A DNA stretch of 64,000 bases from Cotesia glomerata (taxonomy: Eukaryota > Arthropoda > Insecta > Hymenoptera > Braconidae). The stretch is taken from assembly GCF_020080835.1 (NCBI RefSeq), contig NC_058160.1, positions 11,120,047 through 11,184,046 on the forward strand, written 5' to 3'. This document shows, one piece after another, positions 10,628 through 23,386 of the stretch. A program made the position numbers and the translations under genes. The notes under the pieces are model-generated. The model saw only the letters and a list, made by a program, of their open reading frames with translations, ran no database searches and had not been told where the DNA came from. The stretch's first letter is position 1; each line of letters starts with the position of its first letter.

Positions 10628-13600
10628 TTATATAAAAATATTAATATTTAAAATAAATTGAGACAGTGCATTTAAAATATTACCATTATCTATCCTATTT
10701 AGTAAGGCTTCAACGTTATCAGGATAAGACTTTGAGACTTTTTGGAGTGCTTTTCTTAATTTTTTTCTCTGAGATATAAAACGAGGACAAATCCAAAAAA
10801 TATGATCCGGGGTCTCCTCATCCATATCGCACGGGCATCTTGAGGACGATACAATATTAAGTATAGATAGACTAGCCTTAAGAGACGTGTGGCCACTTCT
10901 TAGTCGATTTATTGAAACTAAAGGCCTTCTGGCCAACTGAACACTTTCAAACCATGGTCTAGCTTCTTCCTTATAAAATTTTTTAAAGTAATTTGTACCT
11001 TTTAAAGCTGCAGACTCAAGACACCAAGCGTTAAAATCTTCTTTTAATTTCATTTTCCATCTCTTTTTAAAGTCATTGGCTGGCAACTCTAGATTAGAGT
11101 CTTTCCCTGTTACAGCTGCCCTTTTCGCCACCTGGTCCGCCCACTCATTGCCACTGATACCCACATGGGCAGGTATCCAATGCAGCCTGACCTCTTTTCC
11201 TTCCTCCTGGAACTTTAGAATTAGGTCCCGGATGCAGAGTATAATATAAGACTTTTTACCTAAATATTTATTGGAGGCGAGAGCTTCTAACACACTCCTT
11301 GAGTCGGAGAATATCACAAATTTCCTTTGAGAAGATTTGAGGATTAGCTTCAAAGCCTCCATGATCGTCATTCCTTCCAATGTAAAGATCGATGCTATTT
11401 TAGAAGTTCGAAACTCCAGCTCCACATTGTCACTACCTCCTACGATGGCAAAACTGCCAAACACGGAGTTGGGAGACCAAGAGCCGTCTGTGAAAAAGCA
11501 TGTTGAACTCTTGAGTACCTCTTGAAATATTTCATTGAAAAAAGCATCACTAGCATCTAATCTTTTAATTTCTTCTCCCTCCGCGAAGGATATCAAGGGT
11601 CTATACCATGTAGTACTGAGTTGGTAGTCATAACAACCCGGAGCTAACGATGATCTGATCAAATGTTGGATTTTTTGGTGATCCCGGAAGCAGTCTACAA
11701 ATAATATTTTTCCATCTCTATTAATTTTGGTCGGATTATCCTCCAGCTCTATGATATTCTCCAACTTGTCGATGAGAGGATGATCGCTGGTAGTCAGCAT
11801 CCTCGTTAAAAAGTTGTTACATATATAACCGAATCGGAGGTGTAGCGGGGGTTCCTTCGCTTCTGCTAAAATAACATTAGTGGGAGTGGACGCTCTATAT
11901 CCTAAAGCGGCTCGCAATGCTCTAAACTGAATTTTATCCATCTTATTGATCTGTCCTTGTGTCAATTTGATGAAGAACATGGCTCCGTATTCAATCCATG
12001 AGCGGATCAGTGCTCGGTATAATCCTATTAAGAGCGTCGGATTCGCACTCCACCAAGTGTGTCTAAGGCAGCTGATTGTTTTCAGGGGACTTTAACATTT
12101 CTTCCTAATTTCTTCGATGTGTTTGTCCCAGCTCAGAGATGACTGAAAGTACATTCCAAGGAAGCGAACCCACTCCGAATTCTGGATTTCCGTACCATTG
12201 ATAATGATTTTCCAAACCTTCCGTCCTGCAATTATCTTTCCTTGGTTTCTTAGTTGAAGCTCCTGAGCATGTCCAATTTTGTTCACCGCGATTTCCAGTT
12301 TATTAAGGCCTAGACATGTAGGAGAGGCAGTAGAGAGTACACAGATATCATCGGCATATTGAGCCAATTCGCAGGTATTATCTTCTTTAATTAATCTTTC
12401 TAGTTCTTGCACGTCAATTGTGTATAATAGAGGACTCAAAACACTTCCTTGCGGCAGACCTCTAAATGACCATCGAGTTTCGTCGATTTCTCCAAATTGA
12501 AATGATAAAGATCTTCTGGAAACGAGATTATATATAAATGCATTTAGATTTTCTGGTATACCAAGATTTTTAAGCTTGTCAATTAAAATGTCAGCAAGTA
12601 AGCCGCTTTAATGTCCAGAAAAGCTGCACATGTAGCTTTGTCTTCTTTAAATGACCGCAAAATCGTCGTACTAAGGATCCCAATATTATCCATACAAGAC
12701 TTGCCCTTTCTGAAGCCATACTGTGATTTAGGAAGTTTGTTATGGTGTTCTAACCACCACATTAATCTGTTATTTAACATCTTTTCCATAACCTTGCTTA
12801 AACAAGGAGCTAGAGAGATGGGTCTTAGCTTATTTTTATCCTCTTTGGGAATAAAAAAAATTGAATACCTCCTCCAATCTTCAGGGAATTCTTGAGAAGC
12901 GTAAATTTCGTTGTAAATATTTAATAGCAAATTTTTACCTTCTTGGGAAAGCATAGTTATAATTTTGTAATCTATTCCGTCCAATCCTGGACTGGAACGA
13001 ATATTTAAATTTTCAATTGCAAAAGCTAGCTCCTCCTCATCAAAGGGTAAATCGAGGAAAGCATCGCCGTCTGCGTTCACAAAACTCGGTTTTTTCGTAG
13101 ACACCCAGGGTGGGCAGAGATCATCAACCATTTTTTTCCCGTTTACAGTCAACGCTCTTTGTATTTGACTCGCCCGTACAGGACCATTCTCTGTATTTGA
13201 CTCGTCCTTGTCCATAAGAGCTGTGTAAAATCGTCAAATACAGAGGAAGAATGTGGTCAAATACAGAGAGGTCCAATACAGAGAGCGTCGACTGTAAAAA
13301 CTTTTCATCATTATATTCGTTGGAGGTTTCTTGATAGTTCCATCTGTTTCGAAAAGCTTTGATCTTTTTCCAGATATATGATGGATTAGTATGCTTATTC
13401 AAACCCTCGCAAAAATTACGAAAGCTCTCCTTCTTGATTCTCTTCAATCCTCTACTTACTTCTGCCCCTGCTTTTTTGTATACAAGAAAATTTTCATAGC
13501 TAAACTCTTCTTTAAACTTTTTAAGGCAATTCTTTCGGTGTTGAATTAGCTCTTCACGCTCTTCATTCCACCATGGGCAAGGCGCTGCTCGTATTTTTAC

Positions 13601-14530
13601 GGGAGCTCTATTCATGCGGTTATTACCTGACCTTTTAGGAGTTGCTTGGTCAAGACAATCTTCAATGATCGCTGTGAAGGTAGAATATTTGATCTTGATG
13701 TCCATTGGCTCTCACAGTTCTGGTTGTTGAGACAGCAGATGAGTCATTGTCTTGCGAAATTCATAGAAATCTGTCTTTTTGTTGTATAGTTTCCTCCTTT
13801 TAGAAATCATAGACTCACGCTCACCTTGTGCATGTACACCCCAATCAATGAAAATAGGCGAATGATCACTACCCCAGGAATCTTCTCCGATCTTCCAGTG
13901 AGTCTGTAGTGCTAAGCTTTCATCAGAGATTGTTAGATCTATGGAAGAGCTAGAACCATAACTTGAACTGAGGAAAGTGGACGATCCACTATTTAAACAA
14001 ACCAGATCATTAGATTCAATACTTGCAGCTATGTTCCTACCTACTTCACATATTTGCACATCCCCCCATAGATCATGGTGTGCGTTGAAATCACCCGAAA
14101 TTATTTTTCTTGCTTTAAACTGCTTGAAGAAATCCTCCCATTCTTGAACACTTACTCTGACATTACCTTTTGGAGGACGGTAACACGAGACGATAGTCAT
14201 TGGGTCATCACACAAGGTTATTTCTATTGCGCAAACCTCCATTTTACTTTGACAGTAATATAAATCATGAACTATTCTATATCTCAGAGAACTACGAATC
14301 AGTATCGCTACACCACCTCCATTCTGGTCCCTTCGATCCTTCCTGACCACGTCAAAACCTTTCAAGTACAGTACATCTTTAGGCTTAAGCCAAGTTTCTG
14401 AAACAATGAAAATATCTACATTAGCCGAGTTAAACTCTAATTCAGGTAATTTATTCTTAATACTACGTGCATTCCATTGTATGATTCTTAAACTGGATAC
14501 TTTTCTGCTCCTATCCATGATGAAAATCAC
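10628..14530 (-). pseudogene. LINE ORF2: endonuclease, RT, RNase H (disrupted)
   Basis: In order on the minus strand: endonuclease (14530-13712; IIQWNARSI, SETWLKP, ISGDFNAHHDLWG, SSIDLTISD), linker (13705-13300), RT fingers and palm (13140-12583; RPISLAPCLSKVMEK, SQYGFRKGKSC, FLDIKAAY), RT palm end with the catalytic QYADDICVL at about 12350, and RNase H (11980-10628; TDGSWSPNSVFG, FSDSRSVLEAL, HWIPAHVGISGNEWAD). Breaks occur at about 13712, at the MITE at 13146-13294, between 12583 and 12440, and between 12092 and 11980. The protein would nick, copy and degrade RNA during target-primed reverse transcription. Confidence 0.85.
13146..13294. mobile_element. 149-bp Tc1/mariner-type MITE inside the LINE RT region
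   Basis: A near-palindrome begins CAGTCAACGCTCTTTGTATT and ends AATACAGAGAGCGTCGACTG, flanked by TA at 13144-13145 and 13295-13296. The CAGT-type TIR with TA target duplication fits a Tc1/mariner MITE. With one TA copy it adds 151 bp and shifts the LINE ORF2 frame at the endonuclease-RT linker, so it inserted after the LINE. Confidence 0.8.
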
Positions 14531-16130
14531 AGTGAAGCTTTATCACGTGCCTAATTCTTGATAGCAGCAAGTTGACATTTGGAACATTTGTTAGTACTTT
14601 TACCAAATCAATGAGGCAATTAACAACCGTATCTGGTACATTACTCTCTCTTCTGTTACTGTCTTCTATGCTGGAAATTGACCCAGGAACCTGATTTATT
14701 TCCTCATCTGGATGCCCTCTCTTTGGTTTTTTATTCTTCCGACCGATCTCTGTCCATTCTGACTGTAATTGATTGCTCATTACTGGCTCTGTATCGACCA
14801 GTACTTCTCCAAGTCTTTTTCGTAGTGGAGGAAACTCCTTTTGTGACGTTTCAATACTCTTGTTTGTCTTTATCACCCGATTGCTTGGAGTTTCCATTGA
14901 TTTCTTAGCTTCATAGTATGAGATGTTGTCCTTTGCCATGACCTTATTTATCATTTCAGCCTTCCGCTTCTTCTGGCAGTCCTTGGCAAATACTGAGTGG
15001 TCTCCCCCACAATTTAAGCACTTGCTTGCCAGTTCACAGGGATGATCCTTCTGCTTTGGGTGATCGCCACCACATTTGAGACACCTTTCTTCTTTTGTAC
15101 ACTTGGTACTAATGTGGTTAAGACCCCCGCATTTATAGCAGATTTTAACTATTGGCATATATGGAGATACTCTAAGTGACACACCCATGATTTTCACCCG
15201 ATCAGGCAGAGACTGTCCCAAGAATTCTATGCATAAAGCTCCTGAATCGATCCATTCAGGTTTGTCACCTCGCGGTAGTTGAAGACCTGATTTATCTGCT
15301 CTATTCCTCTTTTTCAGCCGATAGACAGAGCCGATATTTGTTAAAGTGTTCTCTCCCAGAAGCATTTCCTTTATTTCCTCGACGGATATGTCATCAGGGA
15401 TCCCATGAATTACTCCTTTACGAGAGAGCACCGCTTTGGGTATGAACACCTTCAATCCTTCCGATTTCAGATCATATTGTAAACATTGGTTTGCCTCTTC
15501 TCTTGTCTCGAACAACACATTCATTGTGTCCTTTTTGCTTACCACAATATCAGCAAATTTGATCTTAGCTTTGAAAAGAATCCTCGCGATGCTCAATTTA
15601 CTTAAATTGAGGGTATTTGATCCTTCTACCGGGCATATCAGCGTGAAAAAGGGACCTCTGTAGTCCTCTTCATATCTCTGAGGACCAGCTTCGGGGAAAC
15701 CATCCTCAGTCATTTCAATTTCCGAGGTGCTACTGGTGTCGTCCTGAAGTAGATCATCTTGCTTTGCCAGAGGGGTTTTCTCTCGACCTCCCATCCGCGC
15801 TATGACCTTTTTATTATTTTTTTTTGTTTTTTTCAGTGTGACTCCGATTGCCTTATCCTCTTTTCTACTTCTTTTACTGTTGTGTAGTAAATACTCCGTG
15901 AATTTAATTTCTTTTCTACCCTGTCTTTGTTCTTCAACAAACTTTCTAATCACATCCTCAGAAATCTTACTGATGTTGACCTTACTCTGAGGGATCGGGC
16001 CCCCAGCCACGTGTCTGCTATGACTTTTTGAGGTTAGACCCTCACAGGTCGTGCCTCTGGGACTTTTTGTTTTTTGCGGACCCACCTTTGTAACAAATTT
16101 TTTAACTGTACAGTGACAAGGATCCACCAC
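14511..16130 (-). CDS. LINE ORF1, gag-like nucleic-acid-binding protein
   Basis: Open for 539 residues, overlapping the ORF2 start by 20 bp. The N-terminal half is basic (a run of lysine-asparagine around residues 100-110). The centre is a folded region, and residues of about 330-400 hold CCHC knuckles: CYKCGGLNHISTKC, CLKCGGDHPKQKDHPC and CLNCGGDHSVFAKDC. Such proteins coat the element RNA. The C-terminal tail is polar. The start is the first ATG of the frame. Its intactness beside a broken ORF2 suggests a fairly young copy. Confidence 0.85.
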   Translation of the reverse strand: MVDPCHCTVKKFVTKVGPQKTKSPRGTTCEGLTSKSHSRHVAGGPIPQSKVNISKISEDVIRKFVEEQRQGRKEIKFTEYLLHNSKRSRKEDKAIGVTLKKTKKNNKKVIARMGGREKTPLAKQDDLLQDDTSSTSEIEMTEDGFPEAGPQRYEEDYRGPFFTLICPVEGSNTLNLSKLSIARILFKAKIKFADIVVSKKDTMNVLFETREEANQCLQYDLKSEGLKVFIPKAVLSRKGVIHGIPDDISVEEIKEMLLGENTLTNIGSVYRLKKRNRADKSGLQLPRGDKPEWIDSGALCIEFLGQSLPDRVKIMGVSLRVSPYMPIVKICYKCGGLNHISTKCTKEERCLKCGGDHPKQKDHPCELASKCLNCGGDHSVFAKDCQKKRKAEMINKVMAKDNISYYEAKKSMETPSNRVIKTNKSIETSQKEFPPLRKRLGEVLVDTEPVMSNQLQSEWTEIGRKNKKPKRGHPDEEINQVPGSISSIEDSNRRESNVPDTVVNCLIDLVKVLTNVPNVNLLLSRIRHVIKLHCDFHHG

Positions 16131-16472
16131 TGCTGTTTTCCGGTGATTTTCAATCTCAAATTCACAGAATATTCAAATCAGAGTAAAAAAGATAAAAACC
16201 ATCACCACTCGGATCCCATTTCTTTCATCTTACTGATTTATATTTTTTTTTACATTTTTAAAACCGCGCGACTATACTACTGCCATCTTGTAATTAATAT
16301 AGTACTAACAGTGCCACACACAAGTTTATACACTGACGGTAGCTCCACTTGCTCTAAACTAGTCTCCTGCAACTGCTAGTGACTTGTGAATTGTCAATTT
16401 TCTAAGATAACAATTGTTTTTTATCGCATTTATTGATAATTAATATCTGATCAATTAATAAAAAGTTAAACT

Positions 16473-19400
16473 ATGAAGATGAATATCACTTCAGCAGGTA
16501 AATTTATTATTTTTCAAGAAAATTTAAATGTTTTTGTTATATTGAACCATGAATTGCATGTCATGGCCGCCATAACCTCATCTGCAATGTATTAATATTA
16601 CCGAAATAAAATTTACAAAATAGAAATGATAAACGATTTAAAAAAAAAAAACACATTGTACTTTCTTGATTTAAAAAAATAATTATCAAACAATTTTCAT
16701 AAAAATTTTTGAAAATTCTATTATTTCATTTATACACACTCCAAAAAATATTAACAAATGAATTTTTTTAGCTGGAATAATCTCCTTATTAGAGGAGCCA
16801 ATGCCGGAGTTAAAAGTCTTTGCTCTGAAAAAGCTAGACATGATTGTTGATGAGTTCTGGCCTGAAATATCTGAAGCCATCGAAAAAATGTAAGTGACAT
16901 TGTCTCAACAATAACTTATTTGTTGAAAGAAAAAAAAAGTTTAAATCTATTATTTGACATCTGACAATTTTTGACATTTAGAACAAATCAATTGTGATTA
17001 AAAAACTATTTTTAAATGTTTGCATTGAAAATTTTATTTTCATTTTCTATGAAAATTAAATTAGCAGAAATTTGATCATTTTTAAAATTTTTATAAAAAA
17101 TAAATTATGACAAAAAAAATTGAAAAAAAAAAATTGACATGATGAAATTTTAAAAAATTAAAAATGCAATTTTTTAAAAATAATTTTTTGGAGCAAATTC
17201 GCTTGTTAAAGAAAATTAAAAAATTGTCAAGTGACAGCTAAATTTAATATCATTCATTTTCTACATGTGAAATTTTTCAGTAAACTTTTTTATAATAATT
17301 AAACTACTATAATGATTTTAAAAATTATTACATGTTTCTTAATTTCATTATCATTAAATAATAAAGATTAAAAAAACAATTACAGTGAAATTCTCCATGA
17401 GGATAAGACATTCAATCAGCACGAGCTGGCAGCGTTGGTGGCCAGCAAAGTGTACTACCACCTAGGAAGCTTCGAAGATTCGCTGACGTACGCTCTGGGA
17501 GCTGGAGAGCTGTTCGACGTAAACGCACGGAATGAGTACGTTGACACTACTATTGCGAAATGCATAGACTTCTACACTCAGCAGCGTCAACTGGAGGCTG
17601 AAGGAAAGCTGCCAGCTGGTGCGAAGGCCATTGATCCTCGATTGGAAGGAATCGTTAACCGAATGTTCCAGCGGTGCTTAGACGACGGTCAATTCAGGCA
17701 AGCCTTGGGTCTGGCTTTGGAGACCCGTCGCATGGACATCTTCGAGGCCGCAATAATGCAGTCCGACGACGTCCAGGGGATGCTTTCCTACGCGTTCCAG
17801 GTGGCGATGAGCCTGATTCAGAATCGTGGATTCCGCAATACAGTTCTGCGTTGCCTGGTGAACCTCTATCGTAATTTAGGGACGCCAGACTATGTCAACA
17901 TGTGCCAGTGCTTGATATTCCTGGACGACCCTCTGGCAGTCGCTGAGCTTTTGGACAGACTAAGCAGAGGAACGCAGGAGTGCGTGCTGATGGCCTACCA
18001 GATTGCCTTCGACCTCTACGAGTCAGCGACTCAGCAATTTTTAGGACGAGTTCTGCAAGCGCTGAGAGCCACCGCACCTATTCCCAGTGCCTTGATGGTG
18101 AAGCCCATCGTGAAGCCTGCCAAAGCTGCGGAGACACCTGCTGCAAATTCTGAGGCTTCTACCTCGGAAACCACTGCCGCTCCAGTAGAAGAAACTCCCG
18201 TTGAAGAAAAGACTGAGAGAAGTGTCGAGAGTCTGACCAAAGAAGAGCGCGAGCAGCAAGAGCGCGTTGATGCGCTGTCCAGCATTCTTGGAGGAGAGGT
18301 TTCCATCGACTTGCACTTGCAGTTTTTGATAAGAAGCAACCACACGGATATGCTGATTCTCAAGAACACCAAGGATGCGATCAGAGTCTCTATCTGTCAC
18401 ACTGCTACGGTTATTGCCAACGCTTTCATGCACTCCGGAACCACCAGCGACCAGTTCTTAAGGGACAACCTTGACTGGCTGGCCAGAGCTACAAACTGGG
18501 CTAAGCTCACTGCTACCGCTTCTCTTGGAGTGATTCATCGTGGGCATGAACAAGAAGCTCTTGCTCTGATGCAATCCTACTTACCTAGAGACCAAGGAGC
18601 TGGAGCTGGATACTCTGAGGGTGGTGGTCTCTATGCGCTGGGACTTATTCATGCGAATCATGGAGCTACTATTACTGATTATTTGCTGGGACAGCTGAAA
18701 GATGCTCAGAATGAGGTAATCATTTTTTTTTAATTATTAAATTGCGACAGGTACTTTAATCAATACTATAACTTTTTTTAATTAATCTAGTCTTTACGGA
18801 AAAAAGTAAACTGTAATAAATAGTAGTCGATTTATAATAAGTAATGAACTAATGATCAACTGGAAAAAATTACCATTTCAAACAGTAAAATCGTGATTTT
18901 AACAATCACTTTAGAATATTTATCATTTAAATGCTACAACTTATTCTTTACATGGAAGAAAATGCTATTTCAAACAGTAATACTCGCTATGTGAATGTCG
19001 AAAATGTTAAAGTATAATAATTAAGAATTGTGACTTTGATATTTGTCATTTCGTACCTAAAAAATGATTGCATGATATGTAAAAAATATAAACTACAGTT
19101 AATAAATTTCTATACAAGCAACGTCAATATTTACAAAGTAAAATGGTAAATTTTAAAAGCAACGCTAAAAATCAAACTATAATTATTGATTTGCTTGGAC
19201 TGGTAAAATATATATTTTAAGAGTAAAATTTTTACTGTTTCAAATTTTAAATTCTCCGAGTGTGAGATCTTCCTCTTCTCCTCATAGTATAAACTAAATA
19301 TTGAAACGGCAATTTTTACTGTTTGAAAATGTAATTTTTTAAGATGAGAGAGTCGTTATTTACTATAGTGACAGCTACTAATCACATTTTCGATATTAAA

Positions 19401-21057
19401 TTATAAATTGTGCCTTTTACACTTACTACATTAAGTTTTGTAATATTTACATTTGTGCCACCCCGATGTCTGCTGTACTGTTTGAAACTATAAAAATTGA
19501 CCGAAATCTGAGTGAATTTTACAGTTTACTTTTTTCCGTGTTGTAATTAAATAACTTTAATCATATATTCAATGATATATCAATATTGTGATAATTAAAA
19601 AAAGAATTAATTATAATTATTTTTGTTGAATTAAAATAACAATGATTGATGAATATATACTTGTTGACAGACTACAATGACGAAGTTTGGATAAAATTTT
19701 TGTTTATTGATCTTTGATATTTTAATTTAATTTGATATATCAATTCTATATTTATAATTAATCTCTTGTTTAATATTTACTAAAATAATAATAATATTTC
19801 AGATGGTTCGTCACGGAGGATGTTTAGGATTAGGTCTAGCAGCAATGGGGTCACACAGACAGGACGTTTACGAACAATTGAAGTTTAATTTATACCAGGA
19901 CGACGCAGTAACCGGAGAAGCCGCAGGTATCTCAATGGGAATGGTTATGCTTGGGTCTAAATCCACTCAAGCTATCGAAGACATGGTTGCTGTAAGTTAT
20001 TAATATTAATCCTTCACAGAAATCTAATTAATATAACATCAAGTATAAATCAGGCATTTCACAACGCAAATACAAATTTTTATTAAGTTGATATAAAATC
20101 TCAAATACCTTGTTGAATATTAATCATTTAATATCAACTCTCGAGTTACATTTTTCATTTCAAATTTGCATAATTAAATTCAATCAATAGATGAAGAAAA
20201 GAGCCAGTAAAACTTTGAATCAAGCTATTTAATCACAATGTCCTGGAGTTATTAAGAGTATGTAAGAATAAATGAGGTACAAATTGCCTCTGTTGTACCG
20301 ATAGCTTTTGCAGTTGTTGGCTGTAAAAAAAGTAACCTGAGTACAAACGATTATTACCGTATTTCATGCTTTTCATTTTATTCTTTCACGTTTATTGTCT
20401 GCATTACAATGGTTAATTGTCTGATAATTGGTTTTTAAAAATTCTAATAAAGTTCTCTTATTTATTTTTTTCTCTTTTAAGTTGATATTTATGAATATAA
20501 ATATTTTTTTTTTATAAAAACGATGGTAAAATTAATAAAAGATATTTTATTTATTTAAAGCTTTTAAAACTAATATTTTTTTAACATTATTTTTGACTAA
20601 AATTTTTTTTTTTAAATCTTGTACTAAAAATTAATGAATTTTTTTTTTTTTTTTTTTTTTTTTTAGTACGCTCAAGAAACTCAGCACGAAAAAATCCTCC
20701 GTGGACTGGCAGTAGGTATTGCCTTTACAATGTATGGTCGGCTAGAAGAAGCGGATCCCCTTGTAACGTCACTTTGCGCTGACAAGGATCCAATTCTCCG
20801 GCGAAGTGGAATGTACACTCTGGCGATGGCTTACTGTGGAACTGGCAACAATCAGGCGATCCGTAAACTTCTTCACGTAGCTGTACGTTAAATATTTACC
20901 CTTAAATAGTTTTTATTTTCTCTCCTCTCTGATACTCAGTAGAGTGTAATAGAAAATAAAGTCAAACAATAATAAATCTTTAATCGTTCTAGGTCTCGGA
21001 TGTTAACGACGATGTTCGTCGGGCAGCGGTTACTGGCCTCGGTTTTCTGCTCTTTCG
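16473..21057 (+). CDS. PSMD1: 26S proteasome regulatory subunit Rpn2/PSMD1, 5' six exons (incomplete)
   Basis: Exons 16473-16497, 16772-16889, 17386-18715, 19803-19991, 20667-20882 and 20993-21057, all GT-AG, join in one frame. The protein begins MKMNITSAGIISLLEEPMPE. Recognisable PSMD1 blocks follow: ALVASKVYYHLGSFEDSL, RLEGIVNRMFQRCLDDGQF, CQCLIFLDDPLAVAELLDRL, HTDMLILKNTKDAIR, GGGLYALGLIHANHG, MVRHGGCLGLGLAAMG, NLYQDDAVTGEAAG and KDPILRRSGMYTLAMAYCG. These are the helical proteasome/cyclosome repeats. Rpn2 is a scaffold of the 19S base. The sixth exon ends at GFLLFR in phase 2, about two thirds through the roughly 950-residue family length. The remaining exons were not found downstream. 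Exon DNA is distinctly GC-richer than the introns. Confidence 0.95.
18796..19539. mobile_element. MITE in PSMD1 intron 3
   Basis: The intron segment begins ACGGAAAAAAGTAAACTGTAA and ends TTACAGTTTACTTTTTTCCGT, a matched terminal inverted repeat of about 21 bp with weaker inner similarity. No ORF is present. No clear target duplication was found, so the superfamily is open. It accounts for most of the 1.09-kb intron. Confidence 0.65.
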
Positions 21058-23386
21058 GTGAGTTTCTTTAAATATCTATTAAAATTTTAAAAATTGAAAC
21101 ACTGCGTGTTAATTACTGAGGAGCGGAAGTTAGCCTTCAGGATGGGTAATTTAAAAAAGTAAATAATGAAATTTAATAAACGATGCTGATGGTATTAATG
21201 CGGCAATCTGTGTCGCATAATAACTTCCCCGTTGCAAAAGGCGTGCACATAATATAATATTGTGTAAGCTAGGTTTTAATGAGATAAGATCTCGTCAAGC
21301 TTTATATTATTATTTGTACGTGTAAGAAGGCACACCGAGGAAGGAACAAGATCTAGGTGCCTGGCTAAGAGATCTAGCTTCGCAGAGTTTTAATCAACAC
21401 TTTAATTGAAGGATGAATGTAAACTAGGGGGTAAAATTCTATTTAAATAGTCAGTAAACGCCACCGGGCGAATGTAATCTACCTTTCGTGACTCGTATCG
21501 AGTTTCTCTTAAATTGAATATCTATCCTATCCTGGTTTAAACTATCTATATCGAAATTACTTACCACTAACAGATTACACATTATTCTATTCTTTGTAGT
21601 AATTATTTACTTTTGATCTTAACTTCTTTGTTTTTTTTTTATAAATATTAAAATTTATTTTTTTTAAATTGACGCTTAACGCTAAAAAAATTTTCTATTT
21701 ATTCATTGGCAATTTTGATAATTATACAATTAAATAATTAGCTTCATTTATTTTCACTAAAAAATAGAAAAATTTAATTTTTTTTTATCTTTCACTCTTG
21801 GGTGGATTTTTATATTTTTAACATGACTCTAAGTTAATAACATAATAGAATAAATTATATTTATAAATCTTTTTTTATCAGAAACTTGTTGATCGATTTG
21901 TTTTTATTGTAACACAAAAAATAATTCACAAGATTCAAGTTCTGAGGTTTTATTAAAACTTTTTCAGTGCTGAATAATTTAATAAATTTTCGCGTGAATT
22001 CTGTCAGTGGAAAGTAATTTTTCTAGTTGCTGTAAGAGCAAGCATTGTGTTGAATAGAAAAATTTATTGGAATGAATATTTTACTTTATACTATATTGAA
22101 TAAATTCGAATAATGCAGCGAAAAATAGTTATGAATAAAAAAATTTTTTTTATACTATAAAATTTAATAATGAATATAGCTACAGAAATAATTGTCATGA
22201 CAATAATTGGTATTATCATTAAAAATTGTAGGTCAATCATCAGAAAATATCGATCGGTGTGAATTCGTGGAATAATAATTATCTTTCTTTCTTTCTTTCT
22301 TATTTTTTAACAAAACTACACATACATTTAACATTTTAATCAAAAGCCGCCGACATTACTCGTTATTTCTCTTTGTTCACGTTCGTCGGGCATATTATGA
22401 CAGAGTCTTGAATGACAAAAGAGTTTCCGTTTTAACAGACTCGTTCATAAACCTTTTTTCGTAATTTTTATCTTTATATTACTTATTTTTGGAGAAAATA
22501 ATCCGCGCGAATTTTTCCGCGGTTCCAGCTGTCCCTTCTTCCATGTATTGTCAAAAAAAAAAAAATTAACGTTAAATTTTCCATTGTAATCCTCGTAGAA
22601 TAAAACAAAGAAACAAAACGGTGAAAAATGTTTTACTCGCGGACACGCAAATAGAAATGAACCAAAACAAGTAAAAAAAACAAAAAAATAAAATAAATAT
22701 TAAACAAATAAAATCTGGATTTATAAATGAATAAAAAGAATGAGGAACTGGGTAAATAAAGAAAAACACAACATTTTTTACCGTGTTTTTATTTCTACCG
22801 CATATACATTTATGTCTCACTAGAATATATTTCGTAGAGTTTAAAATTTAATATAACCCGAGGGAAGTATATATCATACAATTTAGACATATGTATATTT
22901 GCGTATATACCCCGTAAAGGTATCGCGATTCATGAAAAATAGATTCAAGATCCTTTTCAACAACTGTTGATATGGAAAAAAAAAAAAAAAAAAAAAAAAA
23001 GAAATAGAAAAGAAAAATAGTTAAATAAATTTTATTTTTTGAATACTTTATTCTGAAGGAAATCAAACGAGAAAAAAATTTATATGCGCTCTGAAATTAT
23101 TTTTCCGTTTTAAAAACTTATTCATATTTTACTTGAGCTTTTCTACTCGTGACATTCATATCGTTTAATATTGCGCTTTCATTTTTATCTTGTTTGATGA
23201 CAGTAACCGCATTTTCTCTTATAAATATCTAACAAATAAAATATTAAATACCCCATTTTACCTTGAAAAATATTTAATATTATTTTTATTAAATTTTTTA
23301 TTCTAATGAGCTGGAATTATTAATCTAATACTTTAACACGCTAATTATAAAAACACTTATTACTAAATTAACTTACTCATTAATAA
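21058..23386. other. AT-rich DNA after PSMD1 exon 6, no exon recognised
   Basis: Begins with the splice donor of PSMD1 exon 6 (CG|GTGAGTTT). Holds homopolymers and a short CTTT repeat at about 22283-22300. No seventh PSMD1 exon (expected to start with a Thr-Pro-Glu-like stretch) was seen on either strand. Confidence 0.5.

Larger units (their letters stand above)
10500..16370 (-). mobile_element. I-type non-LTR retrotransposon, near full length but broken
   Basis: Two-ORF LINE on the minus strand. ORF1 (16130-14511) carries CCHC knuckles. ORF2 (14530-10628) has endonuclease, reverse transcriptase and a C-terminal RNase H domain. An RNase H after the RT is characteristic of the I group. ORF1 is open, but ORF2 is cut by a MITE and other breaks. 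End positions are estimates; no target duplication was identified. It lies between the Mpv17-family gene and PSMD1. Confidence 0.85.
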
